Below are positions 35,331 through 43,288 of a stretch of 64,000 bases of DNA, in pieces. The stretch's first letter is position 1. Each line of letters opens with the position of its first letter. Both the position numbers and the translations under genes were made by a program. Origin of the DNA: CAYRHJ01 sp964424105 (GTDB taxonomy: Bacteria > Planctomycetota > Phycisphaerae > UBA1845); NCBI GenBank assembly GCA_964424105.1, contig CAYRHJ010000038.1, positions 62,001-126,000 on the forward strand, in the 5' to 3' direction. The notes under the pieces were generated by a model. That model saw only the letters and a program-made list of their open reading frames with translations. It made no database searches and was not told where the DNA came from.

Positions 35331-36452
35331 ATGAAAGCGGAAAAGGAAGCATCACGAAAGCTGGCGTTGGATCGGGCCTTGCAGCAAATCGAAAAATCGT
35401 TCGGCAAGGGCGCGGTTGTCCAATTGGATTCCAAGGGAACGCAGGTGGAGGGCGTGAGCACGGGATCGTTGGCCCTGGACCTGGCATTGGGCGGTCGGGG
35501 ATTTCCTCGTGGCCGAATCGCGGAGCTGTTCGGACCGGAATCGTCGGGCAAGACGACGGTGGCCCTGCACACCATCGCGTCTGCGCAGCGAGAGGGCGGG
35601 GTGTGCGCGTTTGTCGACGCGGAACATGCTCTCGATGCTTCGTGGGCGAGGCGATGCGGTGTCAAGATCGAGAATCTGCTGGTGAGTCAGCCGAATTCGG
35701 GAGAAGAGGCGCTGGAGATCGCCGAGATGCTGGTGCGCAGCAACGCCGTCGACGTGCTGGTGGTGGATTCGGTGGCGGCGCTCATTCCGAAGGCTGAAAT
35801 CGAGGGTGAGATGGGTGCGACGCACGTGGCCCTGCAAGCCCGGTTGATGAGTCAAGCAATGCGGAAACTGACGGCGTGCATCCATAGGTCGGCGTGTGTG
35901 ATGATTTTCATCAATCAGATTCGGATGAAAATCGGCGTGATGTTCGGCAATCCTGAAACCACGCCGGGTGGCAGGGCGCTCAAGTTTTACAGCTCGGTTC
36001 GTGTTGATGTGCGACGCATCTCGACGATCAAGGACGGCGAGAACTCGGTGGGGAATCACGTACGGGCGAAAGTGGTCAAGAACAAAGTGGCGGCCCCGTT
36101 CCAGACGGCGGAGTTTGACATCATGTTTGATTCGGGGGTCAGTCGCGAGGGCGATCTGTTGGATCTGGCCCTGAAAGACAATATCGTCGCCAAGACGGGG
36201 GCGTGGTTCGGGTACGGCGACGTCCGCCTGGGTCAGGGGCGCGAGAACAGCAAGCAGTTTTTGCGAGACAACGACGACTTGTTCAACGAAATTCGTGCCA
36301 AGATTCTGGCTGTGCGTTGTGGGGAACCGGACAAGGTCGCGGACGAATCGAGCGCGGCCACTGTTTCCAAATCACCGGTCGGTCAGATCTCGCCCGACAA
36401 GGTGAAAGCGGGTCGGGCGGCGGCATCACCCCCTAAACGAAAGAGGGCTTGA
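35331..36452 (+). CDS. recA: Recombinase RecA
   Basis: RecA (373 aa) forms filaments on single-stranded DNA and drives strand exchange and SOS induction. Walker A is GPESSGKTT (68-76). The segment VDSVAALIPKAEIEGEMG and the L2-like NQIRMKIGVMFGNPETTPGG are present. The C-terminal ~45 residues form an Ala/Lys/Pro-rich tail ending KRKRA, longer and more basic than usual acidic tails. No clear SOS box is visible upstream. Confidence 0.96.
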   Translation: MKAEKEASRKLALDRALQQIEKSFGKGAVVQLDSKGTQVEGVSTGSLALDLALGGRGFPRGRIAELFGPESSGKTTVALHTIASAQREGGVCAFVDAEHALDASWARRCGVKIENLLVSQPNSGEEALEIAEMLVRSNAVDVLVVDSVAALIPKAEIEGEMGATHVALQARLMSQAMRKLTACIHRSACVMIFINQIRMKIGVMFGNPETTPGGRALKFYSSVRVDVRRISTIKDGENSVGNHVRAKVVKNKVAAPFQTAEFDIMFDSGVSREGDLLDLALKDNIVAKTGAWFGYGDVRLGQGRENSKQFLRDNDDLFNEIRAKILAVRCGEPDKVADESSAATVSKSPVGQISPDKVKAGRAAASPPKRKRA

Positions 36453-36558
36453 GTCGTATAAGGTCGCTATCGCGAGCCGACGATGTGGATGATAGATTAC
36501 CCGCCGATTGCGGTGGGGCTTCGAGACAGTCCCTGCGCTATGATTGCGGGGGTCGATG

Positions 36559-36984
36559 TTAAGTTGGGGGGACTTTCGCTGTCCATGGCGGTGGTGGGTC
36601 AGACAGGACGACCCAGCCGCGGCGGTCTTTTTTGGCGATCCAAAAAGGATCGATTCGGGTCACCCGCCCGAATTGGACGACGGTGGCGTATCGTGCCGTT
36701 CTGTGGGTCTTGTAAAAAGGGTGGCCCGCGGCGATCAGGTCTTCGTACATCTTTCGAATTCGATCAACCTCAGCCGCAGTTAGTCGGTCCCAATAGATGA
36801 CTTTGCGGGCGCGTGCGAAGGCTGTGACGGGCCCGCCGACGGTCTTGAACCAGAGGACGTCGCCGGTGCGGACGTGGCCGAAGGGCGGGATTCTTCGTAT
36901 GCTTAATCGGCACTCGGCCCGTTTCTTGCCTTTTTCTATGCGGGCGATATAACGTGTGTGACTGATTACCAGGTGATGATTCAA
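36559..36984 (-). CDS. ASCH-domain protein
   Basis: This 141-aa protein has the ASCH fold pattern, a PUA-like beta barrel: HLVISHTRYIARIEKGKKRAECRL, then GDVLWFKTVGGPVTAFARARKV with the conserved G-D-x-x-x-F/L turn. ASCH proteins are thought to bind RNA or modified bases; some hydrolyse N4-acetylcytidine. There is no ATG: the frame begins with TTG at 36984, which sits at the edge of the conserved domain. It converges with recA. Confidence 0.72.
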   Translation of the reverse strand: MNHHLVISHTRYIARIEKGKKRAECRLSIRRIPPFGHVRTGDVLWFKTVGGPVTAFARARKVIYWDRLTAAEVDRIRKMYEDLIAAGHPFYKTHRTARYATVVQFGRVTRIDPFWIAKKDRRGWVVLSDPPPPWTAKVPPT

Positions 36985-37120
36985 GGGTGGCTTTCAGACG
37001 GGGGTACGGTTAGCATATTGAACGGCGGTGGCTCGGCTTTCGCGGGCGCGGCATTATAACGACAAGGCCAAAGCCGAGGCAAGGGACAAGGATTCTGGCA
37101 TAGGAAAGGGATTCCGAATA

Positions 37121-37726
37121 ATGGGAGTTCGACATCATATCCGGGTGTTGGTGATTGACGACGATCCGTCGGTCTGCAAGACGGTGGGGTTGCTGCTGGA
37201 AGAACATGACTATCGTCCCAAAACTTTTACGGATCCGCAAAAGGCGCTGGAACATGCGGAAGACGAGTCGTACCAGATTGCCCTGGTCGATCTGCGGATG
37301 CCGAGCATGGACGGCGTGGAAGTCGTCGAACGGCTGAAGAAGATCGACGAACGGATGTGTTGCATCGTGATGACCGCCTATCCCAATCTGGACACGGCCA
37401 CTGAAACGATGCGTCGGGGTACGTGTGATTACATCACCAAGCCCTTCAAGGAGGAGGAGCTGATCGAGGCGTTGGACCGGGCGTGTCAAAAGCTGGGTTT
37501 GATCTACACGGATGAGTCGGATTTGAATCGGTTGATCGGGCAACGCATTCGTGCGGAGCGACTTCGTCAGAACCTGACGTTGCGGCAATTGTCGGACCGA
37601 ACGGACTTGACGACGTCGCAGCTATCGCAGGTCGAGTTGGGCAAGAACGCCGCTTCGGTCTGGGCGTTGGCGCGGATCAGCAATTCGCTGGGCCTGCGAT
37701 TGGCGACGCTGCTGAACGGTTTATGA
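37121..37726 (+). CDS. Response regulator: receiver domain fused to an XRE HTH
   Basis: This 201-aa regulator has a CheY-like receiver with acidic pocket Asp13/Asp14, phosphoacceptor Asp57 in LVDLRMP, the VMTAY switch region and the TKPF lysine near 107. The C-terminal domain (about 140-200) is a Cro/CI-type helix-turn-helix: RIRAERLRQNLTLRQLSDRT, then QLSQVELGKNAASVWALARI. This fusion is less common than OmpR, NarL or Fis types. No kinase lies next to it. The ATG 37121 is preceded by AAAGGGA; the frame is open to GTG 37028. Target genes unknown. Confidence 0.88.
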   Translation: MGVRHHIRVLVIDDDPSVCKTVGLLLEEHDYRPKTFTDPQKALEHAEDESYQIALVDLRMPSMDGVEVVERLKKIDERMCCIVMTAYPNLDTATETMRRGTCDYITKPFKEEELIEALDRACQKLGLIYTDESDLNRLIGQRIRAERLRQNLTLRQLSDRTDLTTSQLSQVELGKNAASVWALARISNSLGLRLATLLNGL

Positions 37727-37865
37727 CCCGTGCTGAATTGGTTTTTGGGCGCGTGGCAAATCGGCGGGCACATGGTCTCGGGCGAGGAATCGCCCGCTAG
37801 TCGAGTTAATTGTAATTGTCGCAACTTTTGAAACCGCGATCGTGAAGATCGGAAGCCGGTTCCGT

Positions 37866-37926
37866 GCGTCCGCTCCCTGACCTGTCTGCGCGCGTACAGG
37901 CACAGGCAGGCGGTCGCGGCTCGGGT
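37866..37926 (+). repeat. CCGCTCCCTGAC...GGTCGCGGCTCGG repeat
   Basis: The two halves match the sequence that flanks the MITE-like copies at 7549-7671 and 39903-40025. Here they are separated by a short insert with its own inverted repeat (CCTGTCTG / CAGGCAGG-like). It lies between converging genes. Confidence 0.55.
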
Positions 37927-37954
37927 TAAGACGCAAACGGCGTGCGAAACTGCA

Positions 37955-38749
37955 CTAGAGCGATCGTAAGTGCCAACCGCCATCGATATTGAATACCTGG
38001 CCCGTGCAAAAAGTGAAATCGCCGCGGGCAATAGCGGCGACGACGCGGCCGATTTCTTCCGGCTGCCCCCATCGGCTGATGGGTGACATTCCGCTGGCCA
38101 TTTTGGCTTCATAGTGTCGCCGTACGCCCTCGTCTGACGTCATGTCGGTCGCGATGATGCCGGGTGAAATCTCGTGGACGGCGATGTCGTATTCAGCCAG
38201 TCGATGGGCGAAGAGCCGGGTAATCATGGAGACGCCGGCTTTGCTGATGCAATACTCTCCGTAGTTGCCGGCCGTGGTGTAGGAGCGAATCGAGGAGAGG
38301 TTGACAATGTAGCCACATGGGATGACGTTTTTTTGTCGCAGATCGACCATGGCCCGGGCGGCTCGTTGGGTCATGAAGTAGACGGCTTTCAGGTTGGTAT
38401 CCATGACGGCGTCATAGACGTCCTCGTCTGATTCCAGAATGTCTTTCCGCTTTGCCGGCGAGATACCCGCGTTGTTCACCAACATGTCGATTCGACCGAA
38501 TGCAGTCAGTGCTTGATCGACGATGCGCTGCCGGTGGTCGCGGTTGGCAACATCACCTTGACACAGGAAGGCTTTCCCGCCGGAATCGGAGATGTTGTGG
38601 GCCAGGGACTCCGCAGCCGCCTGGTTCGATCGATAATTAACGAGGATGGCGTATCCTTCGACGGCGAGGGCTTGTGCGATGGCTCGGCCAATTCCTCGCG
38701 AGGCGCCGGTGACAATCGCGGCTCGTTCGGCGTTCACGTTTGCGCCCAC
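37955..38749 (-). CDS. Short-chain dehydrogenase/reductase (3-ketoacyl reductase type)
   Basis: This ~264-aa SDR has the cofactor loop TGASRGIGRA, NNAG in the core, and the catalytic Ser-Tyr-Lys set: NLSS, then YCISK. The length and GQVFNIDGGWHL end are typical of 3-oxoacyl-reductase-like SDRs. The frame extends to TTG 38785, but GGGAGGAG lies just before GTG 38749, which I take as the start. It overlaps nothing at this start; the long version would overlap the pseudopilin end. Substrate unknown. Confidence 0.85.
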   Translation of the reverse strand: MGANVNAERAAIVTGASRGIGRAIAQALAVEGYAILVNYRSNQAAAESLAHNISDSGGKAFLCQGDVANRDHRQRIVDQALTAFGRIDMLVNNAGISPAKRKDILESDEDVYDAVMDTNLKAVYFMTQRAARAMVDLRQKNVIPCGYIVNLSSIRSYTTAGNYGEYCISKAGVSMITRLFAHRLAEYDIAVHEISPGIIATDMTSDEGVRRHYEAKMASGMSPISRWGQPEEIGRVVAAIARGDFTFCTGQVFNIDGGWHLRSL

Positions 38750-38774
38750 GTTCGTGTCTCCTCCCATTCCGTAT

Positions 38775-39548
38775 TTAGGATCCAAAAAGTCCGTAATTGC
38801 GGGGCGTCACGCGCGTGCGATAATTTCGAACATCGCCTGTCACGGCCAACAGGTTCAATTGGATGACGACGGCGGGCGTACCGAGTGCGCTCGCGGCGGG
38901 TTCATAGGTTACGCTGAAACTCGAAACGTTTCCAGCCACGACGTTGGAACCCAGATCGGGGTGCCATTCCATCAGATCGGTCCCGTCCACGTAATAGACG
39001 ATGGCGGCTGTACCATCTTCGTCGATTAAGAGGTCGCCGTCGTCGTCCGCCCCGCCGACGCCGTTCATGTCGGCGGCATAATCCTCGTCGATCATCCCGT
39101 CTCCGTCATTGTCGATTCCGTTAATGGGGTCTTCATCGATGAGTCCGTCTTCATCGTCGTCACGGGGGTCCCCCTCGTCGATCAGCCCATCGCCGTCGTC
39201 GTCAAAGCCCGTGACACCGTGCAAGGCGTCGGCTGCTCCCGCGCCATCTTCATCGAACAGGCCGTCATTGTCGTCGTCGAAGCGATATGAAACGGCCAGG
39301 ATTCCGCGGGTCAACTTGTGTGTGTTGGGAATGTAGATGGCCACCGATTCCCGCACGTGCGTTTCCATTCGCAAAAGGGCGATGGTGGCCAGCCGATCCA
39401 GCTCGTCCTGTTGGGAGACGGCCCGGCCGGTTTGAAGCACGCTGATCAGCAGGGCTGTTGATACCAAGGAGATGGAAGCGAGGACCACGGACGCGGCGAT
39501 CAGCTCGACCAGGGTGAACGCTTGCCGCGACGTCCGGCGGTGGGGCAT
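38775..39548 (-). CDS. Type II/IV pseudopilin-like protein with five EF-type calcium loops
   Basis: This ~257-aa protein has a class III prepilin leader: a short basic start (MPHRRTSRQ), then AFTLVEL with Glu at +5, and a hydrophobic helix. After the pilin stem (to ~residue 80) comes an acidic block of about 95 residues with five loops of the DDDGDGLIDE type, as in thrombospondin type 3 and dockerin Ca sites. The C-terminal part (WHPDLGSNV to RVTPRNYGLFGS) resembles a minor pseudopilin head. The ATG at 39548 is chosen to give a normal short leader; an upstream start at 39590 is open. It is likely exported and Ca-binding. Confidence 0.78.
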   Translation of the reverse strand: MPHRRTSRQAFTLVELIAASVVLASISLVSTALLISVLQTGRAVSQQDELDRLATIALLRMETHVRESVAIYIPNTHKLTRGILAVSYRFDDDNDGLFDEDGAGAADALHGVTGFDDDGDGLIDEGDPRDDDEDGLIDEDPINGIDNDGDGMIDEDYAADMNGVGGADDDGDLLIDEDGTAAIVYYVDGTDLMEWHPDLGSNVVAGNVSSFSVTYEPAASALGTPAVVIQLNLLAVTGDVRNYRTRVTPRNYGLFGS

Positions 39549-39590
39549 CCGCAAGGGATTGGTTATGGGACACACCCGTTGGAACATCAC

Positions 39591-40070
39591 ATGTTTCGTC
39601 TGCGCGGCAAGGTTGTTCCCAACTCGTCGTCCGCTTTTGGTTCCAACTTGATTTCCGTTCGAGGCGGCGTGGCGGGTGGTGGCAGTGATTCGCAGCGTCG
39701 GAATCGATTTCTATCGGCGCGATGGTCTGGACTCCGGCATTCGCCGGAGTGACGGCGCTCGTTATAGGTCCGGATTTGTGGTGATGTGGATGATATCGCA
39801 TGTTGTATGCAGAGCTTCCGGGCAATCGGCACATGCAAACGTTCTGTTGATCATTGAATGGATAGCTTGACTAATGCGATCGAGGCGGAAATCAGCGAAA
39901 TTCCGCTCCCTAACGAGCCTGAGAAAAAATCGATTTTCGATGGCAGCGACCCGCATTCTTGATAGCGCCACGCGGGTTGCCCGAACGATTCTTTTGATTT
40001 TTTCCCAGGCTCTAACGGTCGCGGCACTGTTGATTAACCGTTCAATCATCAATATTAGGGGAGAAGCAGG
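39591..40070. other. Spacer with REP-like palindrome and a MITE-like element
   Basis: The spacer between divergent genes has a REP-like palindrome (39727-39755) and the second MITE-like element (39915-40012). A GGGGAGAAG ribosome site precedes the next gene. No coding sequence is supported. Confidence 0.65.
39915..40012 (-). mobile_element. 98-bp MITE-like element, copy 2
   Basis: Nearly identical to 7562-7659 but inverted. Its ends are GAGCCTGAGAAAAAATC and the inverted partner GATTTTTTCCCAGGCTC. It is flanked by TAAC on both sides (39911-39914 and 40013-40016), whereas copy 1 is flanked by GTCA (complement TGAC). It also sits within the repeat reading CCGCTCCC-TAAC-GGTCGCGGC. Matching flanks within each copy, and different flanks between copies, look like target-site duplications. 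Confidence 0.75.
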
Positions 40071-42845
40071 ATGAACGTCCGACCTAGATCAACCGTTTCA
40101 GTTTTGATGGCCACAGCGCACGCCGACGAATTCAAGCGACACCGAACTACATGGCTTTTGTCCATCGTGGTCCTGTTGGCGGGGGCTGCACCCGCGCTGG
40201 CGACGACCTACTACGTTCGAAAAACGGGCAACGACAATCATAACGGGCAGACGCCGGCGACGGCCTGGAAGACGCTGTCCAACCTGGACGACGACACACT
40301 CGTTGCTGGTGACCTCGTTTACATTGGCGCCGGTACGTATTCCGAAGAGCTGGAACTCGAAATCCCGGGCGCTTCGGGTAACCGCATTCGCATCGTTGCC
40401 GACACGACCGGCGCCATGACGGGGGATGTGGGCGACGTGATTGTCTCGTCATTGAATGGCGATGACCCCGTCGTGAAGATCGAGGCGAGCCACATTGAGA
40501 TCAACGGATTGAAGATCACCGGAGGCCGGTATGGCATAATGGTCGAAAGCGCAACGGACGTCCTGATACAGAATTGTGAGATCTATAACACCGGCAGCGA
40601 CGGTGTGCGGCTTGAGGAATCCACGGTGAGCGTCGTTGGCTGCAACATTCACGATACGGGCGACGACGGTTTCGACATGCAGGACAACTGCCATTTGACG
40701 ATTTCCAACACGATGATTGAGGGCTGCGCGAACGAGGGAATCGTCGCCAACGAATCGACCTCGACGGTCACCGTCACGTCGTCGACCATCACGAACAATG
40801 GCGGGAACGGAATAGAATTTGACGGGGTGGTGACGGGTTCGTTAACCAACATGCTGATTGCAGGCAATACCGGCGTGGGCATTTACGTCAACAGCTCCGG
40901 CAACGTGGTAACCGTGTGGCATAGCACGATCGCCTCCAATGGTGACGACGGCGTTGATTTGCAGCGCGGAAATCTGACGATCACCAACTCGATCGTAGCC
41001 TTCAACGGCGATGACGGTTTGACACGTCGCAATGATTCCACCATGACCCATACGTACAACCTCGTTTATGGCAACAGCGATCTTCAGTTCAATGGAACGA
41101 GTCTGGCAACGGGAGAAAAATCGGCTGACCCCAAGTTTGTGGGCGGGGGTGATTATCACCTCCAAAGCGGTTCGCCGGCCATTGACGCGGGAACGAATGG
41201 CAGCGGTGCGACGTCGGTGGACATGGCCGGCACGCCCAGACCGATGGGCGGTGGATGGGACATGGGTTGTTACGAGGGCGACGTCGCGCTTCTGTTCACG
41301 GATGTTTCGTCCGCCACCGGATTTGCGGTTCAAACCGTAGACGATCAAAACATGGGGTCAGCAATGCACTGGGGTGATTTGGACAACGACGGCGATCTTG
41401 ACGTGATTATCACCGGCAATTCCTCGTCGCGGCGGCTCATGAACTCCAACGCCGGTGAAAGCTTTGCGGTCTCGACGTTCGGCGGTGGGGACGTGCGTCG
41501 TCAGGGCGGGCTGGTCGATCTCGACAACGACGGCGACCTGGATTTCTGGGCCGTCGCGGTGGGCAATTGGGATACCGAGAAGTACTTCGAGAATGACGGA
41601 TACGCGGGATTCACCGATCGTGGCGGATTGGGGCTGACCAGCCCTTCCAATAACGAGGGACTGGCGATCGCCGATGTCAACGGAGATGGTTGGACCGACA
41701 TTGTGATGTTTAGCGAGGACGCGAATTGGATCGGTCATCATCAGGGAGATTCGCCGCCGACGCTGGTGGGCACAACGGAGGCCTCGTTCGGACTGAACGA
41801 TCTGGGCGATTACGGTAACGGCGTCTTCGTAAGCTCGGCGGACGTCAACGGGGATCGCCACCCGGATTTCTTCTATCATTACAACGGCGGTAAGCTGTTC
41901 TTGTCCGACGGTGACGGAACCTACACCGAAAACAGCAGCGGCATTTCGATTGTGACGGCCGGCGGAACCAGCACCAATAAGGCCTCGTCATCCTGGGGTG
42001 ATTACGACGGCGACGGGGATATGGACCTGTTCGTCGCCCGTTACGATTCGGGAAGTCCGGGCTATTTATGGAAGAACACGCTGGGTGTATTTACCAACGT
42101 GGCTGCCGCCGCGGGCATCAGCAATACTTCCGGGCAGCGCTGTGGCTGCTGGGGAGATTACGACAATGACGGCGATTTGGATCTGTACGTGGTGACGCGA
42201 GGTGGAAACGCCAACGTCCTATATCAAAACCAAGGTAATGGGACGTTCGTCGCGGTGACCAATGCGGGTACTGCGGCTGCGGGCGATGGGCAGGACTGCA
42301 AGTTCGTCGATTACGACAACGACGGCGATCTGGATCTGGCCATCGTGCAACAGGGCGACACCAATACCCTTCTACGAAACAATACGGATGACAGCAATTT
42401 CTTGAAAGTGCGAATCGTGGGCGGCGGGTCCGGTAAAACGGGCCTGTCGGCCAACAACGTCACGGTCGACTTGTATGCTGCGAATGAAACAACGTACCTG
42501 GCTCGACGAACGGTGGGGGCGGCCAGCGGATACGGCGGGACGGAGCCGATGTGGTTGCATTTCGGGGGCGTGAATCCGGCGTTGACCTACGTGCTGAAGA
42601 TTCACCTGCGCAGCGGTACGGTGACAACGAGCGTGGTTCCCGCGACGGCGTCAACCATCATCGGCGGAACGACGTTGCCGCAGACTTTTACGTATACGGA
42701 ATCGGCGGGCAAGCTGGTCATGAAAAACTGGGGAACGGAGGCGGGCCAGCGGCGTCAGACAAAGCTTCGGACCATCCGTGACGCGGTGGGCTTTGTAAAG
42801 CCGGTCAAGGACATCAGCCATTTGAGCACGTTGGATCAGGACTAG
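40071..42845 (+). CDS. Secreted parallel beta-helix and FG-GAP/VCBS repeat protein
   Basis: This is a 924-aa exported protein. The signal peptide lies after a long basic leader (LLSIVVLLAGAAPALA near residue 43). Residues ~50-420 form a right-handed beta-helix with repeats of the GxxITNSxxxxNGGNG and NCEIYNTGSDG type, as in pectate-lyase-like folds. Residues ~430-790 hold FG-GAP/VCBS beta-propeller units with Ca loops such as DLDNDGDLDVII, DYDGDGDMDLFVA and DYDNDGDLDLAIV. The C-terminal part ends in a UnbV-like domain. Such proteins are typically cell-surface or adhesive; no catalytic residues can be assigned. Confidence 0.83.
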   Translation: MNVRPRSTVSVLMATAHADEFKRHRTTWLLSIVVLLAGAAPALATTYYVRKTGNDNHNGQTPATAWKTLSNLDDDTLVAGDLVYIGAGTYSEELELEIPGASGNRIRIVADTTGAMTGDVGDVIVSSLNGDDPVVKIEASHIEINGLKITGGRYGIMVESATDVLIQNCEIYNTGSDGVRLEESTVSVVGCNIHDTGDDGFDMQDNCHLTISNTMIEGCANEGIVANESTSTVTVTSSTITNNGGNGIEFDGVVTGSLTNMLIAGNTGVGIYVNSSGNVVTVWHSTIASNGDDGVDLQRGNLTITNSIVAFNGDDGLTRRNDSTMTHTYNLVYGNSDLQFNGTSLATGEKSADPKFVGGGDYHLQSGSPAIDAGTNGSGATSVDMAGTPRPMGGGWDMGCYEGDVALLFTDVSSATGFAVQTVDDQNMGSAMHWGDLDNDGDLDVIITGNSSSRRLMNSNAGESFAVSTFGGGDVRRQGGLVDLDNDGDLDFWAVAVGNWDTEKYFENDGYAGFTDRGGLGLTSPSNNEGLAIADVNGDGWTDIVMFSEDANWIGHHQGDSPPTLVGTTEASFGLNDLGDYGNGVFVSSADVNGDRHPDFFYHYNGGKLFLSDGDGTYTENSSGISIVTAGGTSTNKASSSWGDYDGDGDMDLFVARYDSGSPGYLWKNTLGVFTNVAAAAGISNTSGQRCGCWGDYDNDGDLDLYVVTRGGNANVLYQNQGNGTFVAVTNAGTAAAGDGQDCKFVDYDNDGDLDLAIVQQGDTNTLLRNNTDDSNFLKVRIVGGGSGKTGLSANNVTVDLYAANETTYLARRTVGAASGYGGTEPMWLHFGGVNPALTYVLKIHLRSGTVTTSVVPATASTIIGGTTLPQTFTYTESAGKLVMKNWGTEAGQRRQTKLRTIRDAVGFVKPVKDISHLSTLDQD

Positions 42846-43288
42846 CCGTCCGGCGCCCGGCATGACGCAAAAGGGACGACCAGCCCATTCCAGCAATGGC
42901 TTGGCTGCGACCCACGCGATGTCAGCGCAATTGATATGGAAGAAGGAAACAGGCGGCGCCTCGATCGGCCTTCTGATGCATCCGAAATGTCAGGTCCGGC
43001 GCGGGATGCAGCAACGACAAAAACCGTTGGGCGGCGCAAAAAACACCCCCATGTCGGCAATGCCGACCGTTGCCTGATTGCAGTATCCCTAGAACGCCCT
43101 GGACATCGGTACACCGGTCGAGGGCAGCCTGTATCCAGAAATTGATGGGCCCCATCCACTGTCTAAAACGGAATGGGACGCAAAGTCCAGTGATTCACTG
43201 AACTACCCAATTATACCCGTTTCAATAATCGATTGCAATGAAAAAACGATTATGCAGCTATGCAGCGGCTCCGGGGGTCCATTCCGCA
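42846..43288. other. Spacer between converging genes
   Basis: No gene is supported. A weak inverted repeat ATAATCG...CGATTAT lies around 43223-43253 between the two 3' ends but is not followed by a T-run on either side. Confidence 0.4.
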
